64,000 nucleotides of DNA from Bradyrhizobium manausense. Lineage in GTDB: Bacteria > Pseudomonadota > Alphaproteobacteria > Rhizobiales > Xanthobacteraceae. A program made the translations under genes and the position numbers. The notes under the pieces are model-generated. The model was given only the letters and a program-made list of their open reading frames with translations, was not told where the DNA came from and did not search any database. Location of the stretch: contig NZ_JAFCLG010000005.1 of the NCBI RefSeq assembly GCF_018129685.1, positions 186,001-250,000 of the forward strand, read 5' to 3'. Every line of letters begins with the position of its first letter. Position 1 is the stretch's first letter. This document shows positions 17,057-24,702 of this stretch, piece by piece.

Positions 17057-17773
17057 GTGAATTCGGCCCAGTTTCCCACCTACGACGCCGCGCTAGCGGC
17101 GAAGTTTGCCAGCGCGGCGCGCCACAGCCGCCTGGTGCGGATTCTGCGCATCGGAGTGCCAGCGACGGTCGTCGTGGCCATGGCGGTGATCATCTACATC
17201 GCGTTCTTCAACAAATACCGGATTCCAAATCTGCCTGTCTCGGTCGAGAACGTCGCGGTGAGCGGCACCAAGATCACGATGGAGTCGCCGCATTTGTCCG
17301 GCTTCACGCCGGATCAGCGGCCCTATGAGCTCTGGGCCAAGACCGCGACGCAGGACATCACCGACCCCGACCACGTCGATCTCGCCGATCTGCGCGCCAA
17401 GGTGCTGATGGAAGACCAGTCGACGATATTCCTCGATGCCCGCAACGGCCGCTTCGACAACAAGCAGCAGCAGCTCGATCTGCACAAGGACATCTTCCTG
17501 CGCACCTCGACCGGCTACGAGGCGCGGCTGAACTCGGCCTTCGTCGACATGAACAAGGGCACCGTCTCCTCGGACGAGCGTGTCGACGTCAAATTGACCA
17601 ACGGTACATTGACCGCGGACAAGTTGCGCATCACGGAAGGCGGTGACGTCATTCGTTTCGAAGGCAATGTGGTGATGCATCTGGACAAGCTCGGCACGGA
17701 TGACGCGGCGCCCGCGCCGGTCGAGCCCGCACCGCCGCCGGCGAAGTCGAAGAAATCTGCAAACTCAAAGTGA
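17057..17773 (+). CDS. lptC: LPS export periplasmic/membrane protein LptC
   Basis: LptC is anchored in the inner membrane and passes LPS from LptBFG to LptA. I chose GTG 17057 because AGGAG lies five bases upstream; a TTG at 17012 lacks one. It gives 238 residues. A single membrane segment at about 28-50 (VRILRIGVPATVVVAMAVIIYIAFF) is followed by a beta-jellyroll (SVENVAVSGTKITMESPHLSGF, YELWAKTATQDI, LTADKLRITEGGDVIRFEG). A Pro/Ala/Lys-rich tail closes the protein, longer than in E. coli. The lptA start overlaps or nearly touches the stop, so lptC-lptA are translationally coupled. Confidence 0.93.
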   Translation: MNSAQFPTYDAALAAKFASAARHSRLVRILRIGVPATVVVAMAVIIYIAFFNKYRIPNLPVSVENVAVSGTKITMESPHLSGFTPDQRPYELWAKTATQDITDPDHVDLADLRAKVLMEDQSTIFLDARNGRFDNKQQQLDLHKDIFLRTSTGYEARLNSAFVDMNKGTVSSDERVDVKLTNGTLTADKLRITEGGDVIRFEGNVVMHLDKLGTDDAAPAPVEPAPPPAKSKKSANSK

Positions 17774-17778
17774 TTGTC

Positions 17779-18522
17779 ATGGCCCAGTTTTTTTTGCGCA
17801 ATGTCGCCAGGCGTCGCGTCCTCGTCGCGGCGGCAGCGCTGGCCGGCGTCGCGCTGATCGCGGCCGATGCGGCCGTCGCGCAGAGCGCGATGCAAGGCGT
17901 GCCCAACGCGATGCAGGGCTTTTCGCAGAACCGCGATCAGCCGATCCAGATCGAGGCCGCCTCGCTCGAGATGCGCGACAAGAAGAAGGAGGCGACCTTT
18001 GCCGGTGATGCGAAGAGCAATGTGAAGGTCGTGCAGGGCGACACCACCATGACCTCGAAGACGCTGGTGGTGTTCTACGAATCCAGTGGCGACAAGCAGG
18101 CCGCGCCGCAGGCTGCGCCCGCCAAGGGACAAAAAGGAGCGCCGATACAGTCGGCGACACCGGGGCCCGGCGGCGCCTCATCGATCAAGCGGCTGGAAGC
18201 GCGCGGCAATGTCGTCGTCACCCAGAAGGACCAGGTGGTGACGGGCGAGACCGCGGTGTTCGACACCAAGACCAACCTCATCACCATGCTCGGCGGACCC
18301 GGGGGACAGGTGGTCCTGACCCAGTGCCAGAACGTGCTGCGCGGCGACCGCCTCATGGTCGACATGACCACCGGCGTCTCCCGGGTGGAATCCGATAGCG
18401 GCAAGGGCGTGCAGGGTCTGTTCATCCAGTCCCAGGGCGGCGCAAACGGCAAATGCGGAACGCCCGTCGCTCCGGGCGCGGGCTCGCCTCTGCAATTGCC
18501 CGGTTCGACCAAACAAAAGTAA
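17779..18522 (+). CDS. lptA: LPS transport periplasmic protein LptA, copy 1
   Basis: Periplasmic bridge protein carrying LPS to LptDE. It has 247 residues from ATG 17779 (a GTG at 17770 overlaps the lptC stop and is also possible). The signal peptide spans about 1-34 (VARRRVLVAAAALAGVALI, cleavage after AVAQ). The OstA-like jellyroll follows: DQPIQIEAASLEMRDKKKEATFAG, VVQGDTTMTSKTLVVFYE, IKRLEARGNVVVTQKDQVVTGE, then NVLRGDRLMVDMTTG. A proline-rich insert of about 40 residues sits in the middle. A second, very similar gene follows at 18697. Confidence 0.93.
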   Translation: MAQFFLRNVARRRVLVAAAALAGVALIAADAAVAQSAMQGVPNAMQGFSQNRDQPIQIEAASLEMRDKKKEATFAGDAKSNVKVVQGDTTMTSKTLVVFYESSGDKQAAPQAAPAKGQKGAPIQSATPGPGGASSIKRLEARGNVVVTQKDQVVTGETAVFDTKTNLITMLGGPGGQVVLTQCQNVLRGDRLMVDMTTGVSRVESDSGKGVQGLFIQSQGGANGKCGTPVAPGAGSPLQLPGSTKQK

Positions 18523-18696
18523 ATTTGGGGAAGTGCGCTGAACGGCTCGGTCGCACTCATCGCACACTGGTTGTGCTGCCGCGGGCCGCGAGGTCATTCA
18601 CTGCGGCAGATATTGTGGTTCATCTGGAGCCGCGGCTCAGCCCGCCCTGCCGTCAGCAATCGGCCAATTCGAACTGTTGTCATCATCGGGTCCGTC

Positions 18697-19407
18697 ATGA
18701 GCAACCAATACAGAGGCAGCGGCATCATCAGCGCCACCGCGCTAGCGCTTGGTATGTTGCTGGCATCCGGTGAATGCCATGCGCAGGGTTCAGCCAACGT
18801 GCCCAATAACGCAATGCAGGGATTTTCGCAGAATCGCGATCAGCCGATCAAGATTGAGGCTGACCTACTCGAGGTGCGTCAGAAGAAGAAGGAGGCGACC
18901 TTCTCCGGTGGTGTGAAGGTCATCCAGGGCGACACCGCCATGACTTCGCAGACATTGGCGGTTTTCTATGAGTCCGGCGGCGATAAGTCGCCGCCGCCTG
19001 GGGCCAAAGGAGCGAAGGTCTCTTCGATGCAGTCAGTGACGCCGGGCCCGGGCGGCAGCTCCTCGATCAGGCGGCTGGAGGCTCGGGGGCATGTCGTGGT
19101 CACTCAGAAGGATCAGGTGGTGACGGGCGAGACCGCGGTGTTTGACACCAAAGCCAACCTCATCACCATGTTGGGCGGCGGCTCAGGTTATGTGGTTTTG
19201 ACACAGTGCAAGAACGTGATGCGCGGCGATCGACTGAAGGTCGACATGACCACTGGTGTGTCGCGTGTGGAATCCGATACCGGTCGTGTGCAGGTGCTCT
19301 TGCCACAGGGTGCCGGCCATGATTGCGGATCTGGCAGTCCGGCCATGCCCGAAGCGGTCGCGCCTCCCCAAATGTCCGGCGGCCGCAAAAGTAAATTACA
19401 GAAGTGA
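18697..19407 (+). CDS. LptA-like protein, tandem copy 2
   Basis: Encodes 236 residues from ATG 18697 with a signal peptide (residues about 10-29, ending ECHAQ). It repeats copy 1 almost segment by segment: AMQGFSQNRDQPI, KKKEATFSG, VIQGDTAMTSQTL, a short low-complexity insert, RRLEARGHVVVTQKDQVVTG and GDRLKVDMTTGVSRVESD. It is a local duplication that has diverged mainly in the signal peptide, insert and tail. Its codons are less GC-rich than copy 1. Either it contributes a second bridge unit or it has a new role. The 174-base gap between the copies holds no other gene, and the 210 bases before lptB hold nothing I recognise. Confidence 0.88.
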   Translation: MSNQYRGSGIISATALALGMLLASGECHAQGSANVPNNAMQGFSQNRDQPIKIEADLLEVRQKKKEATFSGGVKVIQGDTAMTSQTLAVFYESGGDKSPPPGAKGAKVSSMQSVTPGPGGSSSIRRLEARGHVVVTQKDQVVTGETAVFDTKANLITMLGGGSGYVVLTQCKNVMRGDRLKVDMTTGVSRVESDTGRVQVLLPQGAGHDCGSGSPAMPEAVAPPQMSGGRKSKLQK

Positions 19408-19617
19408 ATTCAATGGCTTGATCTTGCTCTCGCCGATCCGAGGTTGAAGCTTGCGGGGTGAGACTGTATCTAGCGCGCAGGGCTTTCGGAGCGGGGTCCG
19501 CCGCTTTTCGGGCGTGTTTCACTGGGCATGAGACATCCCTTCATTCATGCTGTGCCGGCGAATCGAGAGGCCGGCACTGCAGACCGCGCGAGCGCCGCGC
19601 AAAGCTAGAAGGCGGGG

Positions 19618-20619
19618 ATGGTCGATCTTTTCAGCATGTTCCGACGGCGCCCCGCCAAGCGCGGCCGGCCAGGATTTGCCCGTCAGGACATCACCGCGCT
19701 CGGCGACAGCGTCGGCGGCCTGGTGGCGAGCCCGGTGCGGGACGCGCCGCCGATTGCCCGTGACCAGCCGATGCAGACCTCGGACCCCTATGGGCTCGAG
19801 GCGCCACCGCGGGCACGGCCAGCCGCGGCACAGCCTCCCAAAGCCAGGCCCGCTGCAAAGCCCAACGGTACGGGCGGACCGCAGCTGTTGCGGCGGCCGG
19901 GCTTCCTGGCTGTGCATAGCGTGGAAAAAAGTTTTGGCAGCCGCCAGGTCGTGCGCGGCGTCAGCATCTATGTGCGGCGCGGCGAAGCCGTCGGCCTGCT
20001 CGGTCCGAACGGCGCCGGCAAGACCACCGTGTTCTACATGATAACAGGCCTGATCAAGGCCGATCGCGGCGCGATCGAGCTGGACGGCCACGATGTCACG
20101 AAGCTGCCGATGTATCAGCGCGCGCGGCTCGGCATCGGCTATCTGCCGCAGGAAGCCTCGATCTTCCGCGGCCTCACCGTCGAGCAGAACATCCGCGCCG
20201 TGCTCGAAGTGGTGGAACCCTCGCGCAAGAAGCGCGAGCAGCAACTCGACTCGCTGCTCGACGAATTCAACATCACGCGGCTGCGGAAATCGCCGTCGAT
20301 CGCGCTGTCGGGTGGCGAACGCCGCCGCGTCGAGATCGCGCGCGCGCTGGCGACGCGTCCGAACTACATGCTGCTCGACGAGCCCTTCGCCGGCATCGAT
20401 CCGATCGCGGTGGGCGACATTCAGGATCTCGTCCGCCACCTCACCAACCGCGGCATCGGCGTCTTGATCACGGACCACAATGTCCGCGAGACGCTCGGCC
20501 TGACTGACCGTGCTTACATCGTCTACGCGGGTGAAATCTTGACAGAGGGGAGCCCGGACGAGATCGTCGCGGATCCGGATGTCCGCAGGCTTTACCTTGG
20601 CGAGGAATTCCGCCTCTAG
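19618..20619 (+). CDS. lptB: LPS export ABC ATPase LptB with N-terminal extension
   Basis: Cytoplasmic ATPase that powers LPS extraction by LptFG. The ABC core, about residues 95-333, has Walker [10 protein letters not shown], a Q-loop ([10 protein letters not shown]), the signature [15 protein letters not shown], Walker [15 protein letters not shown] and the H-loop ITDHN. The length of 333 exceeds the usual 240-260 because of roughly 90 Pro/Ala/Arg-rich residues before the core. ATG 19618 has a GAAGG site upstream, so the extension seems real, but a later start cannot be excluded. It ends 90 bases before rpoN, the usual order. Confidence 0.95.
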   Translation: MVDLFSMFRRRPAKRGRPGFARQDITALGDSVGGLVASPVRDAPPIARDQPMQTSDPYGLEAPPRARPAAAQPPKARPAAKPNGTGGPQLLRRPGFLAVHSVEKSFGSRQVVRGVSIYVRRGEAVGLLGPNGAGKTTVFYMITGLIKADRGAIELDGHDVTKLPMYQRARLGIGYLPQEASIFRGLTVEQNIRAVLEVVEPSRKKREQQLDSLLDEFNITRLRKSPSIALSGGERRRVEIARALATRPNYMLLDEPFAGIDPIAVGDIQDLVRHLTNRGIGVLITDHNVRETLGLTDRAYIVYAGEILTEGSPDEIVADPDVRRLYLGEEFRL

Positions 20620-20709
20620 CCCTTTTTTCCAATTCGTCAAGGCGTGTACATCGGGCCAGGACTAAGATAAGCAAGAATCGGACCAATTTTCGGGAACGGT
20701 TCTTGTTAG

Positions 20710-22347
20710 ATGGCGCTTTCGCAGAGATTAGAGTTCCGGCAATCGCAGTCGCTGGTCATGACGCCGCAGTTGATGCAGGCGATCAAGCTGCTGCAATTGT
20801 CCAATCTCGATCTCACGACCTTCGTGGAGGAGGAACTCGAGCGCAATCCGCTGCTGGAGCGGGCCAGTGACGAGGCCCCCGGCGGCGAGGCCCCGGCCGA
20901 GGCCGGTCAGTTCAGCGGCCATGATGGCGAAGATTCAGGCAGTCTGGGCGACGCCCAAGGCGACTCTGACGGCTTTGGCAGCGGGAACGCCTTCGAGCCC
21001 GGCCAGGAAGAATGGATGAGCAAGGATCTCGGCACCCGCGCCGAGATCGAGCAGACCCTGGACACGGGCCTGGACAACGTCTTCTCCGAGGAGCCCGCCG
21101 AGGCGGCCGCGCGCAACGCCCAGGATGCGGCGCCGACCACCTACACCGAATGGGGCGGCGGCGCCTCCGGTGACGAGGACTACAATCTCGAAGCCTTCGT
21201 CGCCGCGGAGACCACGCTCGGCGATCACCTCGCCGAACAGCTCTCGGTCGCCTTCACCGGCGCGGCGCAGCGCATGATCGGGAAGTACCTGATCGACCTC
21301 GTCGACGAAGCCGGCTACCTGCCGCCCGATCTCGGCCAGGCCGCCGAGCGGCTGGGCGCAACGCAAAAGGACGTCGAGGACGTTCTCGCCGTGCTGCAGA
21401 AATTCGATCCGCCCGGCGTCTGCGCGCGCAGTTTGAGCGAATGCCTCGCGATCCAGCTCCGCGAGCTCGATCGCTACGATCCCGCGATGCAGGCCCTCGT
21501 CGAGCATCTCGATCTCCTCGCCAAGCGCGACATCGCCGCGCTGCGCAAGCTCTGCGGCGTCGACGACGAGGACATCGCCGACATGATCGGCGAGATCAGG
21601 CGGCTCAATCCCAAGCCCGGCATGAAGTTCGGCTCGGCGCGGCTGCAGACCATGGTGCCCGACGTCTATGTCCGCCCGGGTCCGGATGGCGGCTGGCATG
21701 TCGAGCTCAACAGCGACACCTTGCCGCGCGTGCTGGTGAACCAGACCTATTATTCCGAGCTGTCGAAGAAGATCGGCAAGGACGGCGACAAATCCTATTT
21801 CACCGACGCGTTGCAGAACGCCACCTGGCTGGTGCGCGCGCTCGACCAGCGCGCCCGCACCATCCTGAAGGTCGCAACCGAGATCGTGCGGCAGCAGGAC
21901 GGCTTCTTCACCCATGGCGTCGCGCATTTGAGGCCGCTGAATCTGAAGGCCGTCGCCGATGCCATCCAGATGCATGAATCCACGGTGTCGCGCGTCACCG
22001 CCAACAAATACATGGCGACAAATCGCGGCACATTCGAGTTGAAATATTTCTTCACCGCGTCGATCGCGTCCGCCGACGGCGGCGAGGCGCATTCAGCCGA
22101 AGCGGTGCGTCACCACATCAAGCAGCTGATCGATTCGGAAGCGCCCTCCGCGATCCTGTCGGATGATACCATCGTGGAACGCTTGCGCGCCTCGGGCATT
22201 GACATTGCCCGCCGCACGGTCGCGAAGTACCGCGAAGCCATGCGCATTCCGTCCTCGGTGCAACGCCGTCGCGACAAGCAGAGCGCTCTTGGTAACGTCC
22301 TCTCCACCGCAATGCCCGATCGCTCCCGCAACACCGAACCGGCGTGA
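20710..22347 (+). CDS. rpoN: RNA polymerase sigma-54 factor
   Basis: Encodes 545 residues. Sigma-54 directs RNA polymerase to -24/-12 promoters and needs enhancer-binding ATPases. Region I is glutamine-rich (MALSQRLEFRQSQSLVMTPQLMQAIKLLQLS). An acidic region II spans about 60-150 and is long for the family. The core-binding domain and helix-turn-helix follow (LKAVADAIQMHESTVSRVTANKYM), and near the end comes the RpoN box (ARRTVAKYREAMRIPSS). The tail of about 20 residues after the box is unremarkable. Placement lptB-rpoN-hpf-ptsN matches the rpoN locus of proteobacteria. Bradyrhizobium can carry a second rpoN elsewhere. Confidence 0.97.
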   Translation: MALSQRLEFRQSQSLVMTPQLMQAIKLLQLSNLDLTTFVEEELERNPLLERASDEAPGGEAPAEAGQFSGHDGEDSGSLGDAQGDSDGFGSGNAFEPGQEEWMSKDLGTRAEIEQTLDTGLDNVFSEEPAEAAARNAQDAAPTTYTEWGGGASGDEDYNLEAFVAAETTLGDHLAEQLSVAFTGAAQRMIGKYLIDLVDEAGYLPPDLGQAAERLGATQKDVEDVLAVLQKFDPPGVCARSLSECLAIQLRELDRYDPAMQALVEHLDLLAKRDIAALRKLCGVDDEDIADMIGEIRRLNPKPGMKFGSARLQTMVPDVYVRPGPDGGWHVELNSDTLPRVLVNQTYYSELSKKIGKDGDKSYFTDALQNATWLVRALDQRARTILKVATEIVRQQDGFFTHGVAHLRPLNLKAVADAIQMHESTVSRVTANKYMATNRGTFELKYFFTASIASADGGEAHSAEAVRHHIKQLIDSEAPSAILSDDTIVERLRASGIDIARRTVAKYREAMRIPSSVQRRRDKQSALGNVLSTAMPDRSRNTEPA

Positions 22348-22431
22348 TTGCGCTGGCGCGAAATCGCGCTACTCTCATCCCCCCTTTGCGATCGATCCAA
22401 GCTAGGCCGATTGAACCAAGCGAGGCATCAC

Positions 22432-23031
22432 ATGACTCTTCGGATATCGGGCAAGAGCGTTAGCGTCGGTGAGGCCCTTCGCGGCCGCGTGACCGACCGG
22501 ACCGAAGAGGTCCTTCGTAAATATTTCGACGGCAATTATTCCGGCCACATCACGCTGAGCAAGGACGGCCTTGGCTTCCGCACCGACTGTGCGCTGCACC
22601 TTGATTCCGGAATCACGCTGGAAGCCGATTCGAACGCGCAGGACGCCTATGCCAGCGCCGACCAGGCGCTGATCATGATCGAGAAGCGGCTCAAGCGCTA
22701 CAAGAGCCGGCTCAAGGACCGCTCGGCCCGCAAGGCTCATGTCGCCTCCGCGGCGCTGGCCGCGATGGATGCCACGTCTTACGTTCTCGAGGCCCCCGGC
22801 GAGGGGGACGAGGAGGAGGAGGTCACCGGCTACAGCCCCGTGATCATTGCCGAGGCGACGACGTCGCTGAAGCAGATGTCGGTCAGCGAGGCCGTCATGG
22901 AACTGGACCTCAGCGGGGCACCCTGCCTGGTATTCCAGCATGGCTCCTCGGGCCGGGTGAACATCATCTACCGCCGGGCCGACGGCAATGTCGGCTGGAT
23001 CGACCCGCCGGGCGCCAAAACGGGTGGTTAG
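22432..23031 (+). CDS. hpf: Long-form ribosome hibernation promoting factor
   Basis: Encodes 199 residues from ATG 22432 (MTLRISGKSVSVGEALRGRV). The N-terminal half is the S30AE/YfiA fold that occupies the A and P sites of idle 30S subunits. The C-terminal half (EATTSLKQMSVSEAVMELDL, CLVFQHGSSGRVNIIYRRAD, VGWIDP) is the dimerisation domain that forms 100S ribosomes in long HPF proteins. An acidic linker (GEGDEEEEV) joins them. An in-frame reading from 22348 starts right after the rpoN stop and lacks family similarity. The gene is part of the rpoN-hpf-ptsN group. Confidence 0.95.
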   Translation: MTLRISGKSVSVGEALRGRVTDRTEEVLRKYFDGNYSGHITLSKDGLGFRTDCALHLDSGITLEADSNAQDAYASADQALIMIEKRLKRYKSRLKDRSARKAHVASAALAAMDATSYVLEAPGEGDEEEEVTGYSPVIIAEATTSLKQMSVSEAVMELDLSGAPCLVFQHGSSGRVNIIYRRADGNVGWIDPPGAKTGG

Positions 23032-23256
23032 GCCGATGTCAGGGCGATTCCCGTATCAACCGCAGCTCTTAACAATGACCGTGGCAAAGCCGCACGCGGG
23101 AGTTGGCACCGGGATTGCGTTGGAGTAGAAGCGCCCCACATCAGGACCGGGGCTAAGTGCCCTTTCTGCCTGACCTTCTTGACGCCGGCCGGGCTCGCTT
23201 CTAGCGAGACGGCCAATTCGGAACCTGACGGTTTAATTCACCTCGGAACCACTTCC

Positions 23257-23718
23257 ATGCCGATTACCGATCTGGTCGCACCCGAGGCGATTCTCCCGGC
23301 ATTGAAGGTCAACAGCAAGAAGCAGGCGCTCCAGGAGCTCGCAGCCAAGGCCGCCGAGCTGACCGGCCAGAACGAACGCGCGGTGTTCGAGGTGCTGCTC
23401 CAGCGCGAGAAGCTCGGCACCACCGCGGTCGGCTACGGCGTCGCCATTCCCCACGGCAAGCTGCCCAAGCTGGAGAAGATTTTCGGCCTGTTCGCCCGGC
23501 TCGATCGCCCGATCGATTTCGAGGCGATGGATGCCCAGCCGGTCGATCTCGTCTTCCTGCTGCTCGCCCCCGAGGGCGCCGGCGCCGATCATCTGAAGGC
23601 GCTCGCCCGCATCGCCCGCCTGCTGCGCGACCAGGACATCGCCAAGAAGCTCCGCGCCTCGCGCGATGCCCAGGCGATCTATTCGGTGCTGGCCCTGCCG
23701 CCGGCGACCGCGGCGTAG
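23257..23718 (+). CDS. ptsN: Nitrogen-regulatory PTS protein EIIA(Ntr)
   Basis: Encodes 153 residues from ATG 23257. It accepts a phosphoryl group from NPr and regulates potassium, nitrogen and carbon functions by protein contact. The phosphorylated histidine is His66 in GYGVAIPHGKLPKL. The flanking sequence (KKQALQELAAKAAELTGQNE, LLQREKLGTTAVG, LVFLLLAPEGAGADHLKALARIARLLRD) is classic EIIA fructose/Ntr fold. The gap after hpf (23032-23256) holds no gene. Confidence 0.96.
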   Translation: MPITDLVAPEAILPALKVNSKKQALQELAAKAAELTGQNERAVFEVLLQREKLGTTAVGYGVAIPHGKLPKLEKIFGLFARLDRPIDFEAMDAQPVDLVFLLLAPEGAGADHLKALARIARLLRDQDIAKKLRASRDAQAIYSVLALPPATAA

Positions 23719-23769
23719 TCGGCAACAATTCGCCGTCGTGCGCGAGGTCTCCGCCGCGTGCGCGGCCAG

Positions 23770-24702
23770 CTAATCCAAAAGCCGCTCCAGCACGTCGCGC
23801 ACCAGCCCTTGCAGAAGATCGAGCTTGTAGGCCGTCATCGGCAATGGCTTTGCGCCTGAGCTCGCCGCTTTCGCCGCTTCTGCGATCGATGCCGCGTCAG
23901 CAATCTTGCCATGAAGCGCGACTTCCGCGGCGGTGAGGCGAAGCGGCACGGGCGCGACGCCGCCGGCGGCGAGACGCACGAGCTGGAATTTGCCGTCGGC
24001 GATCACGACGCGGGCGCAGAGCTCCGCCAGCGGCCATTCCGCGTGGGTCCGGCTGATCGCGCGCTTGTAGGACGCGCGCTCGCCTTGAAGCGGAGCGGGA
24101 AGCGCAATGCTCTTGATCATCTCGCCCGCCGCAAGTGTGTGGTCGGCGTGCGCGACCGAGTCATCGCCGAGCAGGTCGGCAATGGTCAATCCGCTGCGCT
24201 GGTCCGTGGTGATGGTCGCATCATAGGCGAGCAAGGCAGCCGCCATGGTCGAGGGATGCGGCGCGACGCAAGGCCCGAGATCGAAGGCAACGCCGTAGAG
24301 ATGATTGCCAGACCGGGCAGGGCAGGTGCTGCCGCCTTTCTTCAGGCAATCGATGTCCGCCTTGCGGAAATACCAGCAGCGCGATCGCTGCGCGAGATTG
24401 CCGCCGAGCGTTGCAACCTGGCGCACCTGTGGCGTGGCGAGGCCTTGCGCGCTCGCCGCAATGCCGGGATAGGCAGCGGCGATGCGCGTGTCCGTCGCGA
24501 TCGTGGCGATGGTGGTCAGCGCGCCGATCCGGGCTGCTCCGTCGGCGTCCCAGGTGATCGCCTTGTCGATCGCCTTGTCTCCGGAGGCCGAGATATCGAT
24601 CAGCATTCCCTGCGACACGCCGCTGCGGCGGCGTTCGCTGATGTCGGTGCCTCCGGCGCGGAATTCGGGCGTGGGCTTGGCAGTCGTGACGGCGACGCTC
24701 AT
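23770..24702 (-). CDS. Xanthine-dehydrogenase-type FAD-binding subunit
   Basis: Encodes 310 residues, the medium subunit of a molybdenum hydroxylase that moves electrons from the Fe-S centres to FAD. FRAGGTDISERRRSG and IGALTTIATIATD are the N-terminal FAD-loop segments. TPQVRQVATLGGNLAQRSRCWYF matches the second FAD contact, followed by a cysteine-containing stretch (DCLKKGGSTCPA) that may bind a further Fe-S centre, as in some relatives. The ATG overlaps the stop of the fused 2Fe-2S/Mo gene by 4 bases, so the genes are translationally coupled. The substrate is not known. Confidence 0.9.
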   Translation of the reverse strand: MSVAVTTAKPTPEFRAGGTDISERRRSGVSQGMLIDISASGDKAIDKAITWDADGAARIGALTTIATIATDTRIAAAYPGIAASAQGLATPQVRQVATLGGNLAQRSRCWYFRKADIDCLKKGGSTCPARSGNHLYGVAFDLGPCVAPHPSTMAAALLAYDATITTDQRSGLTIADLLGDDSVAHADHTLAAGEMIKSIALPAPLQGERASYKRAISRTHAEWPLAELCARVVIADGKFQLVRLAAGGVAPVPLRLTAAEVALHGKIADAASIAEAAKAASSGAKPLPMTAYKLDLLQGLVRDVLERLLD

